Shown here: positions 9,881 to 21,447 of the stretch, one piece after another | Layout: the number at the start of each line of letters is the position of its first letter | How positions within the stretch are numbered: position 1 is the first letter of the stretch | Source of the DNA: an uncultured Aquimarina sp. | GTDB taxonomy: Bacteria; Bacteroidota; Bacteroidia; Flavobacteriales; Flavobacteriaceae | Assembly (NCBI GenBank): GCA_947496555.1 | Contig: CANMDH010000041.1 | Coordinates: 1-49,692, forward strand | Direction: 5' to 3' | Length of the DNA stretch: 49,692 nt | Made by a program: the position numbers and the translations under genes | The notes under the pieces: generated by a model | The model's database searches: none | What the model was told of the DNA's origin: nothing | The model's input: only the letters and a program-made list of their open reading frames with translations

Positions 9881-9918
9881 AAAAACCGACTAGGTATTCT
9901 ATCCTAATCGGTTTTTTT
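9881..9918. terminator. Bidirectional terminator between convergent prfC and DUF3467 gene
   Basis: Stem ACCGACTAGG / CCTAATCGGT (9885-9894, 9903-9912) is flanked by A5 on the left and T7 on the right. It has a U-tract in both directions. On the minus strand the single mismatch becomes a G-U pair, so it should work at least as well for the leftward gene. Confidence 0.85.
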
Positions 9919-9943
9919 AATTCCATTATTTTCTGCTTACCTA

Positions 9944-10258
9944 TCAAGCCTCTCCAGTAGGACCAAAATTCATTGGGATAGGTGGCTGTTCATAATCCTT
10001 TATCTCTCCGTGTGCAGCTTCAAACCTACTTACATTATCATTAAGTGCTTTAAGTAACCTTTTGGCATGTTGCGGCGTTAGAATAATTCTACTTTTTACC
10101 TTGCTCTTGGGTCTACCTGGCATAATATTAACAAAATCGACTACAAATTCTGAAACCGAATGATTTATAATGGCCAGATTGCTATAAATACCATCTGCAA
10201 TTGATTCGTCTAACTCAATATTTATCTGACTTTGTTTTTGATTCTTATTATCTGCCAT
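9944..10258 (-). CDS. DUF3467 family protein
   Basis: 104 aa with no signal peptide or membrane segment. The family pattern is clear: a polar N-terminus, INIELDESIADGIYSNLAIINHSVSEFVVDF, then PGRPKSKVKSRIILTPQHAKRLLKAL and a Pro-rich end. Its molecular function is unknown. It lies directly downstream of rpoC, an arrangement I recall from other Bacteroidota, although a strong terminator sits in the 69-bp gap. It is therefore expressed by read-through or by a promoter I could not identify. Confidence 0.85.
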   Translation of the reverse strand: MADNKNQKQSQINIELDESIADGIYSNLAIINHSVSEFVVDFVNIMPGRPKSKVKSRIILTPQHAKRLLKALNDNVSRFEAAHGEIKDYEQPPIPMNFGPTGEA

Positions 10259-10287
10259 TTTACTTTTTTTGAATTAGTATCTTCTAT

Positions 10288-10318
10288 AAAAAGAAAAGCC
10301 TGCCTAAAAAGGCAGGCT
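10288..10318 (-). terminator. rpoC terminator
   Basis: Perfect stem AGCCTGCCT / AGGCAGGCT (10297-10305, 10310-10318) with a 4-nt A loop. On the minus strand it is followed by TTTTCTTTTT. It begins 9 nt after the rpoC stop and separates rpoC from the DUF3467 gene. Confidence 0.9.
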
Positions 10319-10327
10319 ATATTATAA

Positions 10328-13300
10328 TTAATTATAATTTACTTCTTGTCTTTGCTCCATCCTATCTTCAAACTCTTCTTTAGAGCCTACAATAATACTC
10401 TCATAGTCTCTCATACCTGTACCTGCCGGAATTCTATGTCCAACAATCACATTTTCTTTAAGACCTTCGAGTGTATCAACTTTACCGCTTACGGCAGCTT
10501 CGTTTAATACTTTTGTAGTTTCCTGGAAGGAAGCAGCTGAGATAAATGACTTCGTCTGAAGCGATGCTCTTGTGATACCCTGAAGTATTGGAGTCGCTGT
10601 CGCTGGAGATGCATCTCTAGCAGTGACTAAGTTTTTATCATCCCTACGTAATACAGAATTTTCATCTCTCAAATCACGAGGAGAAATGATTTGTCCAGGT
10701 TTAAGATTCTCACTGTCACCAGCTTCCTCAACCACTTTCATTCCGAAAATCGCATCATTCTCTTCAATAAAGTCTGATTTATGAACTAGTTGATTTTCTA
10801 AGAAAATTGTATCTCCTGGATCTTGAATTCTTACTTTACGCATCATTTGACGCACAACAACTTCAAAATGTTTATCATTAATCTTCACACCTTGTAATCG
10901 GTATACTTCCTGTACCTCATTAACAAGATATTGTTGTACAGCAGAAGGTCCTTTTATCTTAAGGATATCCTCTGGAGTAACCGAACCGTCGGATAAAGGC
11001 ATTCCAGCTCGTACATAATCATTTTCTTGTACAAGGATCTGATTAGAAAGCTTAACCAAGTATTTCTTAATCTCTCCGATTCTGGACTCTACTATGATCT
11101 CACGATTACCACGTTTGATTTTACCAAACGATACTACCCCATCTATTTCACTTACTACAGCTGGGTTTGATGGATTACGCGCCTCGAATAATTCTGTTAC
11201 TCTTGGCAGACCACCAGTAATATCACCTGCTTTAGCAGATTTACGAGGAATCTTAACTAAGATCTTTCCTACTTTGATTTTTTCATTATCATCTACCATC
11301 AGGTGAGCACCTACCGGAAGGTTATATGAGCGTAATACTTCGTCTCCTTTTCCATATATAAGAAGTGTAGGAATCTTTTTCTTATCTCGAGATTCAGAAA
11401 TCACTTTTTCTTTGAATCCAGTCTGCTCATCTGTTTCGACTTGATAGGTAATTCCTTGCTCAATATTTTCATATTTTACTTTACCAGCAAATTCAGAAAT
11501 AATAACTCCGTTATAAGGATCCCACTGACAAATAACCTGCTCTGCCTTAAGTTTATCCCCATCATTAATGAATAACTGAGAACCGTAAGGAATCAAGTTT
11601 GTACTTAATACTATATTCGTCTTAGGATCAATAACTTTAATTTCTGAAGTACGAGAAATCACAACATCAATTTCATTTCCATCAGGATCTTGACCTTTAA
11701 CTGTTTTAAGTTCTTCTATTTCAGCTTTACCAGCAAATTTAGATTTCAACTGGTTTTCTTCAGAAATGTTACTTGCAATACCCCCCACATGGAATGTACG
11801 CAAAGTAAGCTGTGTACCAGGCTCCCCAATTGATTGAGCAGCAACAACACCTACAGCCTCACCTCGTTGTACAGTTTTTCCTGTAGCCAGGTTACGACCA
11901 TAACATTTCACACAAATACCTTTCTTAGCTTCACAAGTAAGTGCCGAGCGTACTTCAACAGATTCTACCGGTGAATTCTCTATAATTTTGGCAGTATTTT
12001 CATCAATCTCTACCCCTGCTTCAACTAACAATTCTTGGGTAAGAGGATTAATTACATCTACAAGAGATGTTCTACCAACAATTCTATCAGAAAGACCTTC
12101 GATAACTTCATCATTTTTCTTTAAGGCAGTTACTTCTACCCCTCTAAGTGTACCACAGTCTTCGATATTAACAATTACATCCTGAGCAACATCAACCAAA
12201 CGACGTGTTAGATATCCGGCATCGGCTGTTTTCAATGCAGTATCGGCAAGACCTTTACGAGCACCGTGCGTAGAAATAAAGTATTCTAGAATTGACAGAC
12301 CTTCTTTAAAGTTAGAAAGAATTGGATTCTCAATAATTTCACCTCCTGCAGAGTTTGATTTTTTAGGTTTTGCCATCAGTCCACGCATACCTGTTAACTG
12401 GCGAATCTGCTCTTTAGAACCCCTTGCACCAGAATCAAGCATCATGTATACCGAGTTAAACCCTTGTTGATCTTCTCTAATACGCTTCATCGACAATTCT
12501 GTCAAGGCTGCATTTGTGGAGGTCCAGATATCGATCACCTGATTATAACGCTCGTTATTAGTAATAAGACCCATATTATAGCTTCCTACAATTTCATCCA
12601 CTTTCTTATTAGCGGTTGCTATCATAGTATGCTTTTCTTTAGGTATAATAATATCACCCAAACTAAATGATAATCCACCTTGAAATGCAAAGTTATACCC
12701 TAGTGTTTTAATCTCATCCAGGAAAGCAGCGGTTTCAGGAACACTAGTAACCTTAAGGATTTTACCAATAATATCTCGTAAAGATTTCTTAGTCAATACT
12801 TCATTTACATAACCTGCCGCTTCTGGTACTTTTTCGTTAAATATAACTCTACCAGTAGTAGTTTCAATGATTTGATTAACTAACTCTCCTTCGTCATTAA
12901 GATCCTTAGTACGAACTTTGATATTCGCATTAATATCTAATCTCTTCTCATTATAAGCAATAATTACTTCTTCTGGAGAATAGAATGTTAAGCCTTCACC
13001 TTTAATTTTTAGATCTCCTTCAGACATACGAGATTTGGTCATATAATAAAGACCAAGAACCATATCCTGAGAAGGTACAGTAACTGGAGAACCGTTTGCC
13101 GGGTTTAGAATGTTATGCGATGCTAACATCAATAACTGCGCTTCCAAAATTGCTTCTGGTCCTAAAGGTAAATGCACTGCCATCTGGTCACCATCAAAAT
13201 CGGCATTAAATGCAGTACAAACCAATGGATGTAACTGTATCGCTTTACCTTCTATAAGCTTAGGCTGGAATGCCTGAATACCAAGACGGTGAAGTGTAGG

Positions 13301-14629
13301 AGCACGGTTTAGTAATACCGGATGTCCTTTAAGAACATTTTCTAAGATATCCCAAACTACGGGCTCTTTTCTATCTATAATCTTTTTGGCAGATTTTACC
13401 GTTTTTACAATTCCTCGCTCAATCAACTTTCTGATCACAAATGGCTTATATAGCTCTGCAGCCATATTTTTTGGAAGACCACATTCGAACAATTTCAATT
13501 CTGGTCCTACTACAATAACCGAACGAGCAGAATAATCCACACGTTTACCAAGTAAGTTTTGACGGAAACGTCCTTGCTTACCTTTTAATGAATCTGATAA
13601 AGATTTTAACGGTCTGTTAGAATCTGTTTTAACAGCCGAAGCTTTACGCGTATTATCAAATAACGAATCTACAGATTCTTGAAGCATACGCTTTTCGTTA
13701 CGAAGAATTACTTCAGGAGCTTTGATCTCCATCAAACGCTTCAAACGGTTGTTACGTATAATTACACGACGATATAGGTCATTCAAATCTGATGTCGCAA
13801 AACGACCTCCATCAAGTGGCACTAACGGACGTAATTCTGGCGGAATTACAGGTACTACTTTAAGGATCATCCATTCTGGACGATTCTCTCTATTTTTGTT
13901 TGCATCACGGAACGACTCTACAACCTGAAGTCTTTTAAGAGCTTCTGTTTTACGTTGTTTAGATGTTTCGTTATTTGCTTTATGTCTTAACTCATAAGAA
14001 AGTGCGTCAAGATCGATTCTTCGTAAGATTTCGATCAAACACTCTGCTCCCATCTTAGCGATGAATTTATTTGGATCATTATCATCCAAATATAAATTCT
14101 CTTGTGGAAGGCTATCCAAGATATTAAGGTACTCCTCTTCGGTAAGGAAATCCATTTTTTGTACTGGTTCACCTTCTTCATTTTTGGCAATACCAGGTTG
14201 AATTACTACGTAACGTTCATAGTAAATGATCATGTCTAATTTCTTAGAAGGAAGTCCTAATAAATATCCTATTTTATTTGGTAAAGAACGGAAGTACCAG
14301 ATATGCGCTACAGGAACAACAAGGTTAATGTGACCTACACGATCTCTACGTACTTTCTTTTCGGTTACTTCTACACCACATCGATCACAAACAATACCTT
14401 TGTATCGAATTCTTTTATATTTACCACAAGCACATTCGAAGTCCTTTACAGGTCCAAAAATACGCTCACAGAACAAACCATCGCGCTCAGGTTTGTGGGT
14501 ACGATAATTGATAGTTTCAGGCTTAAGCACTTCTCCGTTAGAAACTGCCAAAATTGATTCTGGAGAGGCTAAACCAATAGAGATCTTATTAAATCTCTTT
14601 ACTGTATTCTTATCATTATTTCTTGCCAT
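10328..14629 (-). CDS. rpoC: DNA-directed RNA polymerase subunit beta'
   Basis: 1433 aa. It carries the N-terminal zinc ribbon ([20 protein letters not shown]) and the catalytic metal-binding motif [12 protein letters not shown] near residue 476. The trigger-loop/bridge-helix region ([22 protein letters not shown]) and a second zinc site ([15 protein letters not shown]) are also present. The C-terminus ([16 protein letters not shown]) is of the Bacteroidota type. It lies 97 bp downstream of rpoB with a stem-loop in the gap and has a strong terminator after it, so it is expressed with rpoB as the end of the rpl-rpo operon. No truncation or frameshift is seen. Confidence 0.99.
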   Translation of the reverse strand: MARNNDKNTVKRFNKISIGLASPESILAVSNGEVLKPETINYRTHKPERDGLFCERIFGPVKDFECACGKYKRIRYKGIVCDRCGVEVTEKKVRRDRVGHINLVVPVAHIWYFRSLPNKIGYLLGLPSKKLDMIIYYERYVVIQPGIAKNEEGEPVQKMDFLTEEEYLNILDSLPQENLYLDDNDPNKFIAKMGAECLIEILRRIDLDALSYELRHKANNETSKQRKTEALKRLQVVESFRDANKNRENRPEWMILKVVPVIPPELRPLVPLDGGRFATSDLNDLYRRVIIRNNRLKRLMEIKAPEVILRNEKRMLQESVDSLFDNTRKASAVKTDSNRPLKSLSDSLKGKQGRFRQNLLGKRVDYSARSVIVVGPELKLFECGLPKNMAAELYKPFVIRKLIERGIVKTVKSAKKIIDRKEPVVWDILENVLKGHPVLLNRAPTLHRLGIQAFQPKLIEGKAIQLHPLVCTAFNADFDGDQMAVHLPLGPEAILEAQLLMLASHNILNPANGSPVTVPSQDMVLGLYYMTKSRMSEGDLKIKGEGLTFYSPEEVIIAYNEKRLDINANIKVRTKDLNDEGELVNQIIETTTGRVIFNEKVPEAAGYVNEVLTKKSLRDIIGKILKVTSVPETAAFLDEIKTLGYNFAFQGGLSFSLGDIIIPKEKHTMIATANKKVDEIVGSYNMGLITNNERYNQVIDIWTSTNAALTELSMKRIREDQQGFNSVYMMLDSGARGSKEQIRQLTGMRGLMAKPKKSNSAGGEIIENPILSNFKEGLSILEYFISTHGARKGLADTALKTADAGYLTRRLVDVAQDVIVNIEDCGTLRGVEVTALKKNDEVIEGLSDRIVGRTSLVDVINPLTQELLVEAGVEIDENTAKIIENSPVESVEVRSALTCEAKKGICVKCYGRNLATGKTVQRGEAVGVVAAQSIGEPGTQLTLRTFHVGGIASNISEENQLKSKFAGKAEIEELKTVKGQDPDGNEIDVVISRTSEIKVIDPKTNIVLSTNLIPYGSQLFINDGDKLKAEQVICQWDPYNGVIISEFAGKVKYENIEQGITYQVETDEQTGFKEKVISESRDKKKIPTLLIYGKGDEVLRSYNLPVGAHLMVDDNEKIKVGKILVKIPRKSAKAGDITGGLPRVTELFEARNPSNPAVVSEIDGVVSFGKIKRGNREIIVESRIGEIKKYLVKLSNQILVQENDYVRAGMPLSDGSVTPEDILKIKGPSAVQQYLVNEVQEVYRLQGVKINDKHFEVVVRQMMRKVRIQDPGDTIFLENQLVHKSDFIEENDAIFGMKVVEEAGDSENLKPGQIISPRDLRDENSVLRRDDKNLVTARDASPATATPILQGITRASLQTKSFISAASFQETTKVLNEAAVSGKVDTLEGLKENVIVGHRIPAGTGMRDYESIIVGSKEEFEDRMEQRQEVNYN

Positions 14630-14683
14630 AATATATGGTTGCTAAAGAATTATTGTAATTTAAATTTGAATAATTTATGGTTT

Positions 14684-14717
14684 AATCGTACCCTTTGGTT
14701 TTGCTCAGGGTACGATT
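14684..14717 (-). other. rpoB-rpoC intergenic stem-loop without U-tract
   Basis: Perfect 11-bp arms AATCGTACCCT and AGGGTACGATT enclose a 12-nt loop, starting 10 nt after the rpoB stop. What follows on the minus strand is AAACCATAAATT, so it should not terminate. A processing site, a 3'-end stabiliser or a tuning element for the rpoB:rpoC ratio are the possible roles. Confidence 0.75.
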
Positions 14718-14726
14718 TTACATATA

Positions 14727-17700
14727 TTACTCTTCTAATCTGATATCCAGACCAAGACCTTTTAATTCGTGCATTAATACGTTAAAAGATTCTGGTAATC
14801 CAGGTTCTGGCATAGGTTCACCTTTAACGATACTTTCGTATGTTTTGGCTCTTCCTATAACATCATCAGATTTTACAGTCAATATCTCACGTAGGGTACT
14901 TGATGCTCCATAAGCTTCTAGTGCCCATACCTCCATCTCTCCGAAACGCTGACCTCCAAACTGTGCTTTACCACCAAGTGGTTGCTGAGTAATCAACGAG
15001 TATGGACCGATAGAACGTGCGTGCATCTTATCATCTACCATGTGACCTAGTTTAAGCATGTAAATCACACCTACAGTAGCTGCCTGATCAAAACGATCTC
15101 CTGTTCCACCATCATATAAATATGTGTGTCCAAATCTTGGGATTCCCGCTTCATCTGTAAATCCATTAATTTGTTCAAGAGAAGCGCCATCAAAAATTGG
15201 CGTAGCAAATTTTCTACCTAATTTTTGTCCTGCCCATCCTAATACAGTTTCATAAATCTGACCAATATTCATACGAGAAGGTACCCCTAGTGGATTCAAT
15301 ACGATATCAACTGGTGTTCCATCTTCTAAGAATGGCATATCTTCTTCTCTTACGATTCGAGCAACGATACCTTTGTTACCGTGACGACCTGCCATTTTAT
15401 CTCCAACTTTAAGTTTACGTTTCTTAGCAATGTAAACCTTTGCAAGTTTTATAATTCCAGAAGGTAATTCGTCTCCAACAGAAATGGTAAATTTCTCTCT
15501 TCGAAGATTACCTTGTAAATCATTTTCCTTAATCTTATAATTATGGATAAGATCCGCTACCATTCTATTAAGATCATCATCGGTAGTCCAAGTCCCTTTG
15601 GTAAGGTGAGCATAATCATCAACACTGTTAAGCATTTTCTGAGTATACTTTTTACCTTTTGGAAGCACTTCTTCGCCTAGGTCGTTCATCACTCCTTGAG
15701 AAGTTTTACCCCCAACGATAGCGAATAATTTATCTACTAATTCAGCTTTTAAAAGCTCGAACTTAGTATCATACGATCTTTCAAGGATTTCGATATCTTC
15801 TTTATCCTGAGAACGCTTTCTCTTATCTTTGATGGCGCGAGCAAATAATTTCTTATCAATTACTACACCATGTAATGACGGAGAAGCTTTTAAAGACGCA
15901 TCTTTAACATCACCTGCTTTATCACCAAAGATAGCTCTCAATAATTTTTCTTCGGGGGTTGGATCACTTTCACCTTTTGGAGTAATCTTACCAATAAGAA
16001 TATCTCCAGGTTTTATTTCTGCACCAACACGGATCATTCCGTTTTCATCCAAATCTTTTGTAGCCTCTTCAGACACATTAGGAATATCATTAGTTAATTC
16101 TTCATTTCCTAATTTTGTATCTCTTACTTCAAGAGAATACTCATCTATATGAATAGACGTAAAGATATCATCTCGTACTACTTTTTCAGAAATTACGATC
16201 GCATCCTCAAAGTTATACCCTTTCCAAGGCATAAAGGCTACTTTCATATTTCTACCTAAGGCAAGCTCTCCATTTTCGGTAGCATATCCCTGACATAAAA
16301 CCTGGCCTTTGGTTACCTTATCACCAACTCTTACAATTGGTTTAAGGTTGATACTAGTACCTTGATTTGTCTTACGGAATTTTATTAAATCATATGTTTT
16401 TGAATCACCATCAAAACTTACCATTCTCTCTTCATCTGTTCTATCATACTTAATGGTAATTTTTTGTGCATCTACATATTCTACAATTCCAGCACCCTCT
16501 GCATTAATCAAAACTCTCGAATCTGAAGCCACCTGACGTTCTAATCCGGTACCAACAATAGGCGCATCTACTCTTAATAATGGAACTGCCTGACGCATCA
16601 TATTGGATCCCATCAAAGCTCGGTTCGCATCATCATGCTCTAAGAAAGGAATCAAAGAAGCTGAAATAGAAGCAATCTGATTAGGTGCTACATCAGCATA
16701 ATTTACATTATTAGGGTCTATTACAGGGAAGTCACCTTCCATACGTGCAATTACCTTATCTACAGTAATATTTCCTTCATCTGTCATCGGGATATTAGCC
16801 TGAGCAATTAACTTCTCCTCCTCTTCCTCTGCACTTAGATATCTAAATTCTGCAACATCTACTTTACCATCTGTTACTTTACGATAAGGAGTTTCTAAGA
16901 ATCCCATAGAGTTTACCTTAGCAAAAACAGCCAATGAAGATATTAAACCAATATTTGGTCCTTCAGGAGTCTCAATAGGACACAAACGACCATAATGCGT
17001 ATAGTGTACATCACGTACCTCGAAACCGGCACGCTCACGAGATAAACCACCAGGCCCTAGAGCCGAAAGTCTACGCTTATGAGTAATCTCTGCTAATGGA
17101 TTTGTTTGATCCATAAACTGAGACAGCTGATTGGTACCAAAAAATGAATTAATTACAGAAGATAATGTCTTTGCATTGATCAAATCAATTGGTGTAAAGA
17201 CCTCATTATCTCTAACATTCATACGTTCACGAATGGTACGAGCCATACGTGCTAAACCAACACCAAACTGTTGCGATAATTGCTCACCTACTGTTCTCAC
17301 ACGACGATTAGAAAGGTGATCAATATCATCAATCTCTGCCTTGGAGTTAATAAGTTCTATTAGATATTTTATAATGGTTATGATATCTTCTTTGGTAAGC
17401 ACTTGCTTATCCATAGCAATATCAAGACCTAATTTTTTGTTCATTCTATAACGACCAACTTCACCAAGATTGTAACGTTGATCAGAGAAGAATAATTTAT
17501 CAATAATACCCCTTGCAGTTTCTTCATCTGGCGGCTCTGCATTACGTAATTGGCGGTATATGTGTTCTACCGCTTCTTTTTCAGAATTGGTAGGATCTTT
17601 TTGTAAGGTATTATGAATAATTGCGTAATCTCCTTTTTGATTATCTTCTTTATGAAGCAAGATAGTCTTAGCTCCAGATTCAATAATCTCTTCAAGGTGA

Positions 17701-18539
17701 TCTTTGTCAAGAATCGTATCACGATCCAAAACAATTTCATTACGCTCGATAGATACAACTTCTCCTGTATCTTCATCAACGAAATCTTCGTGCCATGTAT
17801 TTAAAACACGCGCAGCCAATTTACGTCCTAGTACTTTCTTTAATCCCGATTTAGAAACTTTTATTTCTTCTGCAAGATCAAATATTTCTAAAATATCTTT
17901 ATCACGCTCAAAACCAATTGCACGGAAAAGTGTTGTTACCGGTAATTTTTTCTTTCTATCGATATATGCGTACATAACGCTATTGATATCGGTAGCAAAT
18001 TCTATCCAAGATCCTTTAAAAGGAATTACTCTGGCAGAATATAATTTAGTTCCATTTGCATGGAATGATTGTCCAAAGAATACTCCAGGAGAACGGTGTA
18101 ATTGAGATACCACAACACGTTCTGCTCCATTGATACAAAATGTACCACTTGGCGTCATATATGGGATTGTTCCTAAATACACGTCCTGAACAATTGTTTC
18201 AAAATCTTCGTGTTCTGGGTCTGTACAGAATAATTTAAGACGTGCTTTTAAAGGCACACTATAAGTAAGACCTCTTTCTATACATTCCTGAAGATCATAT
18301 CTTGGAGGATCAACGAAGTAATCTATAAATTCTAGTACAAATTGATTACGAGTATCTGTAATCGGGAAGTTTTCCATGAAGGTATTATATAAACCTTCGT
18401 TTCCTCTTTCTTCAGATTTTGTTTCTAATTGAAAGAAATCCTGAAAGGACTTGATCTGAATATCCAGAAAATCAGGATAATCGGGTCTGTTCTTTACGGA
18501 AGAGAAATTCAATCTTTCTGTTTGCGTTGCTAACATCAA
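14727..18539 (-). CDS. rpoB: DNA-directed RNA polymerase subunit beta
   Basis: 1270 aa. The rifampicin-pocket segment reads [19 protein letters not shown] with no obvious resistance substitution. The active-site region has the conserved [15 protein letters not shown], and the C-terminus is [20 protein letters not shown]. Two Met codons open the frame; the second (at 18536) gives [11 protein letters not shown], the usual flavobacterial start, and is probably the real one. It follows rplL by 131 bp containing a strong stem-loop and precedes rpoC by 97 bp. It is part of the rplKAJL-rpoBC unit. Confidence 0.99.
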   Translation of the reverse strand: MMLATQTERLNFSSVKNRPDYPDFLDIQIKSFQDFFQLETKSEERGNEGLYNTFMENFPITDTRNQFVLEFIDYFVDPPRYDLQECIERGLTYSVPLKARLKLFCTDPEHEDFETIVQDVYLGTIPYMTPSGTFCINGAERVVVSQLHRSPGVFFGQSFHANGTKLYSARVIPFKGSWIEFATDINSVMYAYIDRKKKLPVTTLFRAIGFERDKDILEIFDLAEEIKVSKSGLKKVLGRKLAARVLNTWHEDFVDEDTGEVVSIERNEIVLDRDTILDKDHLEEIIESGAKTILLHKEDNQKGDYAIIHNTLQKDPTNSEKEAVEHIYRQLRNAEPPDEETARGIIDKLFFSDQRYNLGEVGRYRMNKKLGLDIAMDKQVLTKEDIITIIKYLIELINSKAEIDDIDHLSNRRVRTVGEQLSQQFGVGLARMARTIRERMNVRDNEVFTPIDLINAKTLSSVINSFFGTNQLSQFMDQTNPLAEITHKRRLSALGPGGLSRERAGFEVRDVHYTHYGRLCPIETPEGPNIGLISSLAVFAKVNSMGFLETPYRKVTDGKVDVAEFRYLSAEEEEEKLIAQANIPMTDEGNITVDKVIARMEGDFPVIDPNNVNYADVAPNQIASISASLIPFLEHDDANRALMGSNMMRQAVPLLRVDAPIVGTGLERQVASDSRVLINAEGAGIVEYVDAQKITIKYDRTDEERMVSFDGDSKTYDLIKFRKTNQGTSINLKPIVRVGDKVTKGQVLCQGYATENGELALGRNMKVAFMPWKGYNFEDAIVISEKVVRDDIFTSIHIDEYSLEVRDTKLGNEELTNDIPNVSEEATKDLDENGMIRVGAEIKPGDILIGKITPKGESDPTPEEKLLRAIFGDKAGDVKDASLKASPSLHGVVIDKKLFARAIKDKRKRSQDKEDIEILERSYDTKFELLKAELVDKLFAIVGGKTSQGVMNDLGEEVLPKGKKYTQKMLNSVDDYAHLTKGTWTTDDDLNRMVADLIHNYKIKENDLQGNLRREKFTISVGDELPSGIIKLAKVYIAKKRKLKVGDKMAGRHGNKGIVARIVREEDMPFLEDGTPVDIVLNPLGVPSRMNIGQIYETVLGWAGQKLGRKFATPIFDGASLEQINGFTDEAGIPRFGHTYLYDGGTGDRFDQAATVGVIYMLKLGHMVDDKMHARSIGPYSLITQQPLGGKAQFGGQRFGEMEVWALEAYGASSTLREILTVKSDDVIGRAKTYESIVKGEPMPEPGLPESFNVLMHELKGLGLDIRLEE

Positions 18540-18610
18540 TGGACGGAATTAAATTAAAATTTTAAAAAGGGTCGCGTATTTTTAACACCTAATACTTATA
18601 TACGCAAAAT

Positions 18611-18647
18611 GGTTTAGACCTCAGAGAATGATCTCTGGGTCTAAACC
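18611..18647 (-). other. rplL-rpoB intergenic stem-loop (attenuator-like)
   Basis: A 16-bp stem with one bulged base: GGTTTAGACC/GGTCTAAACC (18611-18620, 18638-18647) plus inner CAGAGA/TCTCTG, closing on a 4-nt loop. It lies 24 nt after rplL and 72 nt before rpoB. Only ATTTTGCG follows on the minus strand, so it would be a weak terminator. The position matches the rplL-rpoB attenuator/RNase III region known in E. coli. Function here is inferred. Confidence 0.75.
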
Positions 18648-18670
18648 TATGTGTTCAATCTTTGGTAAGC

Positions 18671-19048
18671 TTACTTAAGCTCAACCTCTGCTCCTGCCTC
18701 TTCTAACTGTGCTTTAAGAGCTTCTGCTTCATCCTTAGCTACTCCTTCTTTGATTGCTTTAGGAGCTTCATCAACTAATCCTTTAGCATCTTTAAGACCA
18801 AGACCAGTTAATTCTTTAACAAGTTTTACAACTGCTAATTTAGAACCTCCTGCAGCGGTAAGGATTACATCGAATTCTGATTTTTCTTCAGCAGCTTCTC
18901 CACCACCACTGGTACCACCACCAGTAACAGCTACTGCAGCAGCAGCGGGCTCAATACCATATTCTTCTTTTAATATATCAGCTAACTCATTAACTTCTTT
19001 TACTGTTAAGTTAACTAATTGTTCTGCGAAATCTTTTAAATCTGCCAT
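18671..19048 (-). CDS. rplL: Ribosomal protein bL12 (L7/L12)
   Basis: 125 aa, normal length. It has the N-terminal dimerisation helix region ([21 protein letters not shown]), an Ala/Gly-rich hinge (about 33-53) and the C-terminal factor-binding domain ([20 protein letters not shown]). This stalk protein recruits translational GTPases such as the EF-Tu and RF3 encoded in this window. It lies 69 bp downstream of rplJ, which encodes its ribosomal anchor, and is followed by the attenuator-like hairpin. Confidence 0.98.
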   Translation of the reverse strand: MADLKDFAEQLVNLTVKEVNELADILKEEYGIEPAAAAVAVTGGGTSGGGEAAEEKSEFDVILTAAGGSKLAVVKLVKELTGLGLKDAKGLVDEAPKAIKEGVAKDEAEALKAQLEEAGAEVELK

Positions 19049-19117
19049 TTTCTATCGTTTTAATAAAAATTTTTAATTGAAATATAATTTGTTAAAAAGT
19101 GCGTACACTACTATTAA

Positions 19118-19639
19118 TTATCCTTCTTTTTCGGATAATGTTTTAAGGATACCAGCAATTGTACCTCCTCCTGATTTTAATGCTGAAATAACATTCTTAG
19201 CAGGCGACTGTAATAAGCCAATAATATCTCCGATAACTTCTTCTTTAGACTTAATATTAACTAACGTCTCAAGACTATCGTCACCGATAAATATTGCTTC
19301 TTCGATAAAAGCTCCTTTTAATACAGGTTTCTCTGATTTCTTACGAAATTCTTTGATAACCTTTGCGGGTGCATTTCCAGCTTCAGAAAACATTAACGAA
19401 GTATTACCTTTTAATACATTCGGCAAATCTCCGAAATCCTTATCAGAATTCTCCATTGCTTTCGCAAGAAGTGTATTCTTAATTACTTTTAATGATACAT
19501 TAGCTTTAAAACAAGCTCTACGTAAATTTGAAGTTGTTCCTGCATCTAATCCTGAAATGTCAGCTAAATATATAATAGCGTTTTCAGCCAACTGAGCAGT
19601 TAAGTCTTCAATTACCAGTGATTTTTCTTCTCTTGTCAT
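19118..19639 (-). CDS. rplJ: Ribosomal protein uL10
   Basis: 173 aa. The N-terminus MTREEKSLVIEDLTAQLAENAIIYLADISGL and the block NTLLAKAM are typical of uL10, and the C-terminal helix that binds L7/L12 dimers is present. It is the base of the ribosomal stalk, binding 23S rRNA together with uL11 (rplK, two genes upstream). It starts 15 bp after the rplA stop, so the two are clearly cotranscribed. In other bacteria the L10-L12 complex represses its own mRNA; no leader structure was identified here. Confidence 0.98.
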   Translation of the reverse strand: MTREEKSLVIEDLTAQLAENAIIYLADISGLDAGTTSNLRRACFKANVSLKVIKNTLLAKAMENSDKDFGDLPNVLKGNTSLMFSEAGNAPAKVIKEFRKKSEKPVLKGAFIEEAIFIGDDSLETLVNIKSKEEVIGDIIGLLQSPAKNVISALKSGGGTIAGILKTLSEKEG

Positions 19640-19654
19640 AATCGTTTATCTTAA

Positions 19655-20350
19655 TTACCCAGCAAAGTTTTTAGTATCTATTTCAACTCCAGGACTCATT
19701 GTAGAAGACATATATATTGATTTAATATATACACCTTTTGAAGCCTGTGGTTTTAACTTTACCAATGTTGTTAATAATTCTTTAGCATTTCCCGCTATTT
19801 TCTCAGCATCGAAAGAAGATTTTCCTATTGCCGCGTGAACAATACCAGTTTTATCAACTTTGAAATCAATCTTACCAGCCTTTACATCAGAAACAGCCTT
19901 TGAAACATCCATGGTTACAGTTCCTGTTTTTGGATTAGGCATTAATCCACGAGGTCCTAATACTCTACCTAATGGTCCTAATTTACCCATAACGCTAGGC
20001 ATTGTGATGATTACGTCGACATCTGTCCATCCACCTTTGATTTTATCAAGGTATTCATCTAGACCAACAAAATCAGCACCTGCTTCTTTAGCTTCAGCTT
20101 CTTTATCTGGGGTTACCAATGCTAATACCTTAACATCTTTCCCTGTTCCGTGAGGTAATGTTACCACACCACGCACCATTTGATTTGCTTTACGCGGATC
20201 TACGTTCAAACGAACAGCAAGATCTACAGACGCATCAAAATTTACGTTTGTTATTTCCTTTACCAAAGCAGAAGCTTCTTCTACTGAATATGCTTTATTG
20301 CTATCAACTTTAGCGTTTGCTTCTTTTTGCTTTTTAGTTACTTTTGCCAT
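19655..20350 (-). CDS. rplA: Ribosomal protein uL1
   Basis: 231 aa, normal length. Signature blocks are present: [40 protein letters not shown] (the L1 signature) and [17 protein letters not shown] at the C-terminus. It forms the L1 stalk at the E site. It lies 18 bp after rplK. In E. coli L1 represses the rplKA mRNA at a leader site; the stem-loop upstream of rplK is the only candidate for such a site here. Confidence 0.98.
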   Translation of the reverse strand: MAKVTKKQKEANAKVDSNKAYSVEEASALVKEITNVNFDASVDLAVRLNVDPRKANQMVRGVVTLPHGTGKDVKVLALVTPDKEAEAKEAGADFVGLDEYLDKIKGGWTDVDVIITMPSVMGKLGPLGRVLGPRGLMPNPKTGTVTMDVSKAVSDVKAGKIDFKVDKTGIVHAAIGKSSFDAEKIAGNAKELLTTLVKLKPQASKGVYIKSIYMSSTMSPGVEIDTKNFAG

Positions 20351-20368
20351 TTTGTAAACTTTTTTGGA

Positions 20369-20806
20369 TTAAAAAGGAGCTTGTCCTTTTACAGTTACAC
20401 CCATTGAACGAGCAGTTCCGGCAATCATTTTCATAGCAGATTCTACAGTAAATGCATTTAAATCTTGCATTTTATCTTCTGCTATCGCACGAACTTGATC
20501 CCAAGTAACACTAGCTACTTTTTTACGATTAGGCTCTCCAGAACCTTTTTTCTGTTTTGCTGCTTCCAGTATTTGAACAGCTGCGGGTGGAGTTTTAATA
20601 ACAAAATCAAAAGATTTGTCTTTATACACATTGATTACCACTGGCAATACTTTTCCAGCTTTATCCTGTGTTCTACCATTGAATTGCTTACAGAATTCCA
20701 TGATATTCACTCCGGCAGCACCTAAAGCAGGTCCAACTGGTGGAGATGGGTTTGCCGCTCCTCCACGTACTTGTAACTTTACAACCTTACTTAACTCTTT
20801 AGCCAT
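20369..20806 (-). CDS. rplK: Ribosomal protein uL11
   Basis: 145 aa. Typical blocks are [35 protein letters not shown] and the C-terminal rRNA-binding segment ([29 protein letters not shown]). It binds the GTPase-associated centre of 23S rRNA. It is preceded by a 75-bp gap after nusG that holds a perfect 11-bp inverted repeat, and followed closely by rplA. Confidence 0.98.
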   Translation of the reverse strand: MAKELSKVVKLQVRGGAANPSPPVGPALGAAGVNIMEFCKQFNGRTQDKAGKVLPVVINVYKDKSFDFVIKTPPAAVQILEAAKQKKGSGEPNRKKVASVTWDQVRAIAEDKMQDLNAFTVESAMKMIAGTARSMGVTVKGQAPF

Positions 20807-20823
20807 TTTTCTAATTTTAAATT

Positions 20824-20860
20824 AGAATTGTTCTATAAGTGGAAGCAAAAGAACAATTCT
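20824..20860 (-). other. nusG-rplK intergenic stem-loop
   Basis: Perfect 11-bp arms AGAATTGTTCT / AGAACAATTCT (20824-20834, 20850-20860) with a 15-nt loop. It begins 21 nt after the nusG stop and ends 17 nt before the rplK start. No U-tract follows. It lies in the rplKA leader, where L1 represses in enterobacteria, so an L1 site or a processing site are both possible. Confidence 0.65.
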
Positions 20861-20881
20861 GGATATATAATGTAACAATTA

Positions 20882-21436
20882 TTATATTTTTTCAACTTGC
20901 ATATAGCTCAGCTCTAAAGGTGTTTTTCTTCCAAAGATCTTCACCATTACTTCTAGCTTACGCTTTTCTTCATTTACTTTCTCAACGGTACCATTAAATC
21001 CATTAAAAGGACCATCGATAACTTTTACAGTTTCTCCAACCGTGTAAGGTATTGCAACGTTATCAGTTTTGACTGCCAATTCATCAACCTTACCTAACAT
21101 TCTATTAATTTCAGCTTTTCTTAAAGGCACCGGGTCTCCACCCTTTACTTCTCCAAGAAAACCGATTACACCATTAATAGACTTTATAATATGCGGTATC
21201 TCTCCCGAAAGGTTAGCCTCTATCATCACATAACCAGGAAAATATACACGTTCTTTATTTATTTTCTTTCCGTTACGGATTTGCACAACCTTCTCTGTTG
21301 GTACTAAAATCTGCGCAACATAATCCTGAAGGCCCATATGAGCAATTTCACGCTCTATATAGTCCTTAACCTTGTTTTCCTGACCACTAACAGCCCTTAC
21401 AACGTACCATTTCTTTGTATTATCCACCTCGGCCAT
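20882..21436 (-). CDS. nusG: Transcription antitermination factor NusG
   Basis: 184 aa from the second Met (MAEVDNTKKWYVVRAVSGQENKV); an upstream Met at 21442 would add two residues. The NGN domain covers about 1-120, with VYFPGYVMIEANL. The C-terminal KOW domain contains VKVIDGPFNGFNGTVEKVNEEKRKLEVMV. NusG binds RNA polymerase and couples it to the ribosome or Rho. It is directly downstream of secE (about 11 bp), the order seen in most bacteria, and upstream of rplK. Confidence 0.97.
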   Translation of the reverse strand: MAEVDNTKKWYVVRAVSGQENKVKDYIEREIAHMGLQDYVAQILVPTEKVVQIRNGKKINKERVYFPGYVMIEANLSGEIPHIIKSINGVIGFLGEVKGGDPVPLRKAEINRMLGKVDELAVKTDNVAIPYTVGETVKVIDGPFNGFNGTVEKVNEEKRKLEVMVKIFGRKTPLELSYMQVEKI

Positions 21437-21447
21437 TTTCACAATAT

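Noticed and set aside
19077-19595. 172-codon open frame on the plus strand opposite rplJ
   Set aside because: It is antisense to a certain ribosomal protein gene and has no family features. It reflects stop-poor codon usage on the opposite strand. The same holds for the many frames opposite rpoB, rpoC, tuf and the adhesins.
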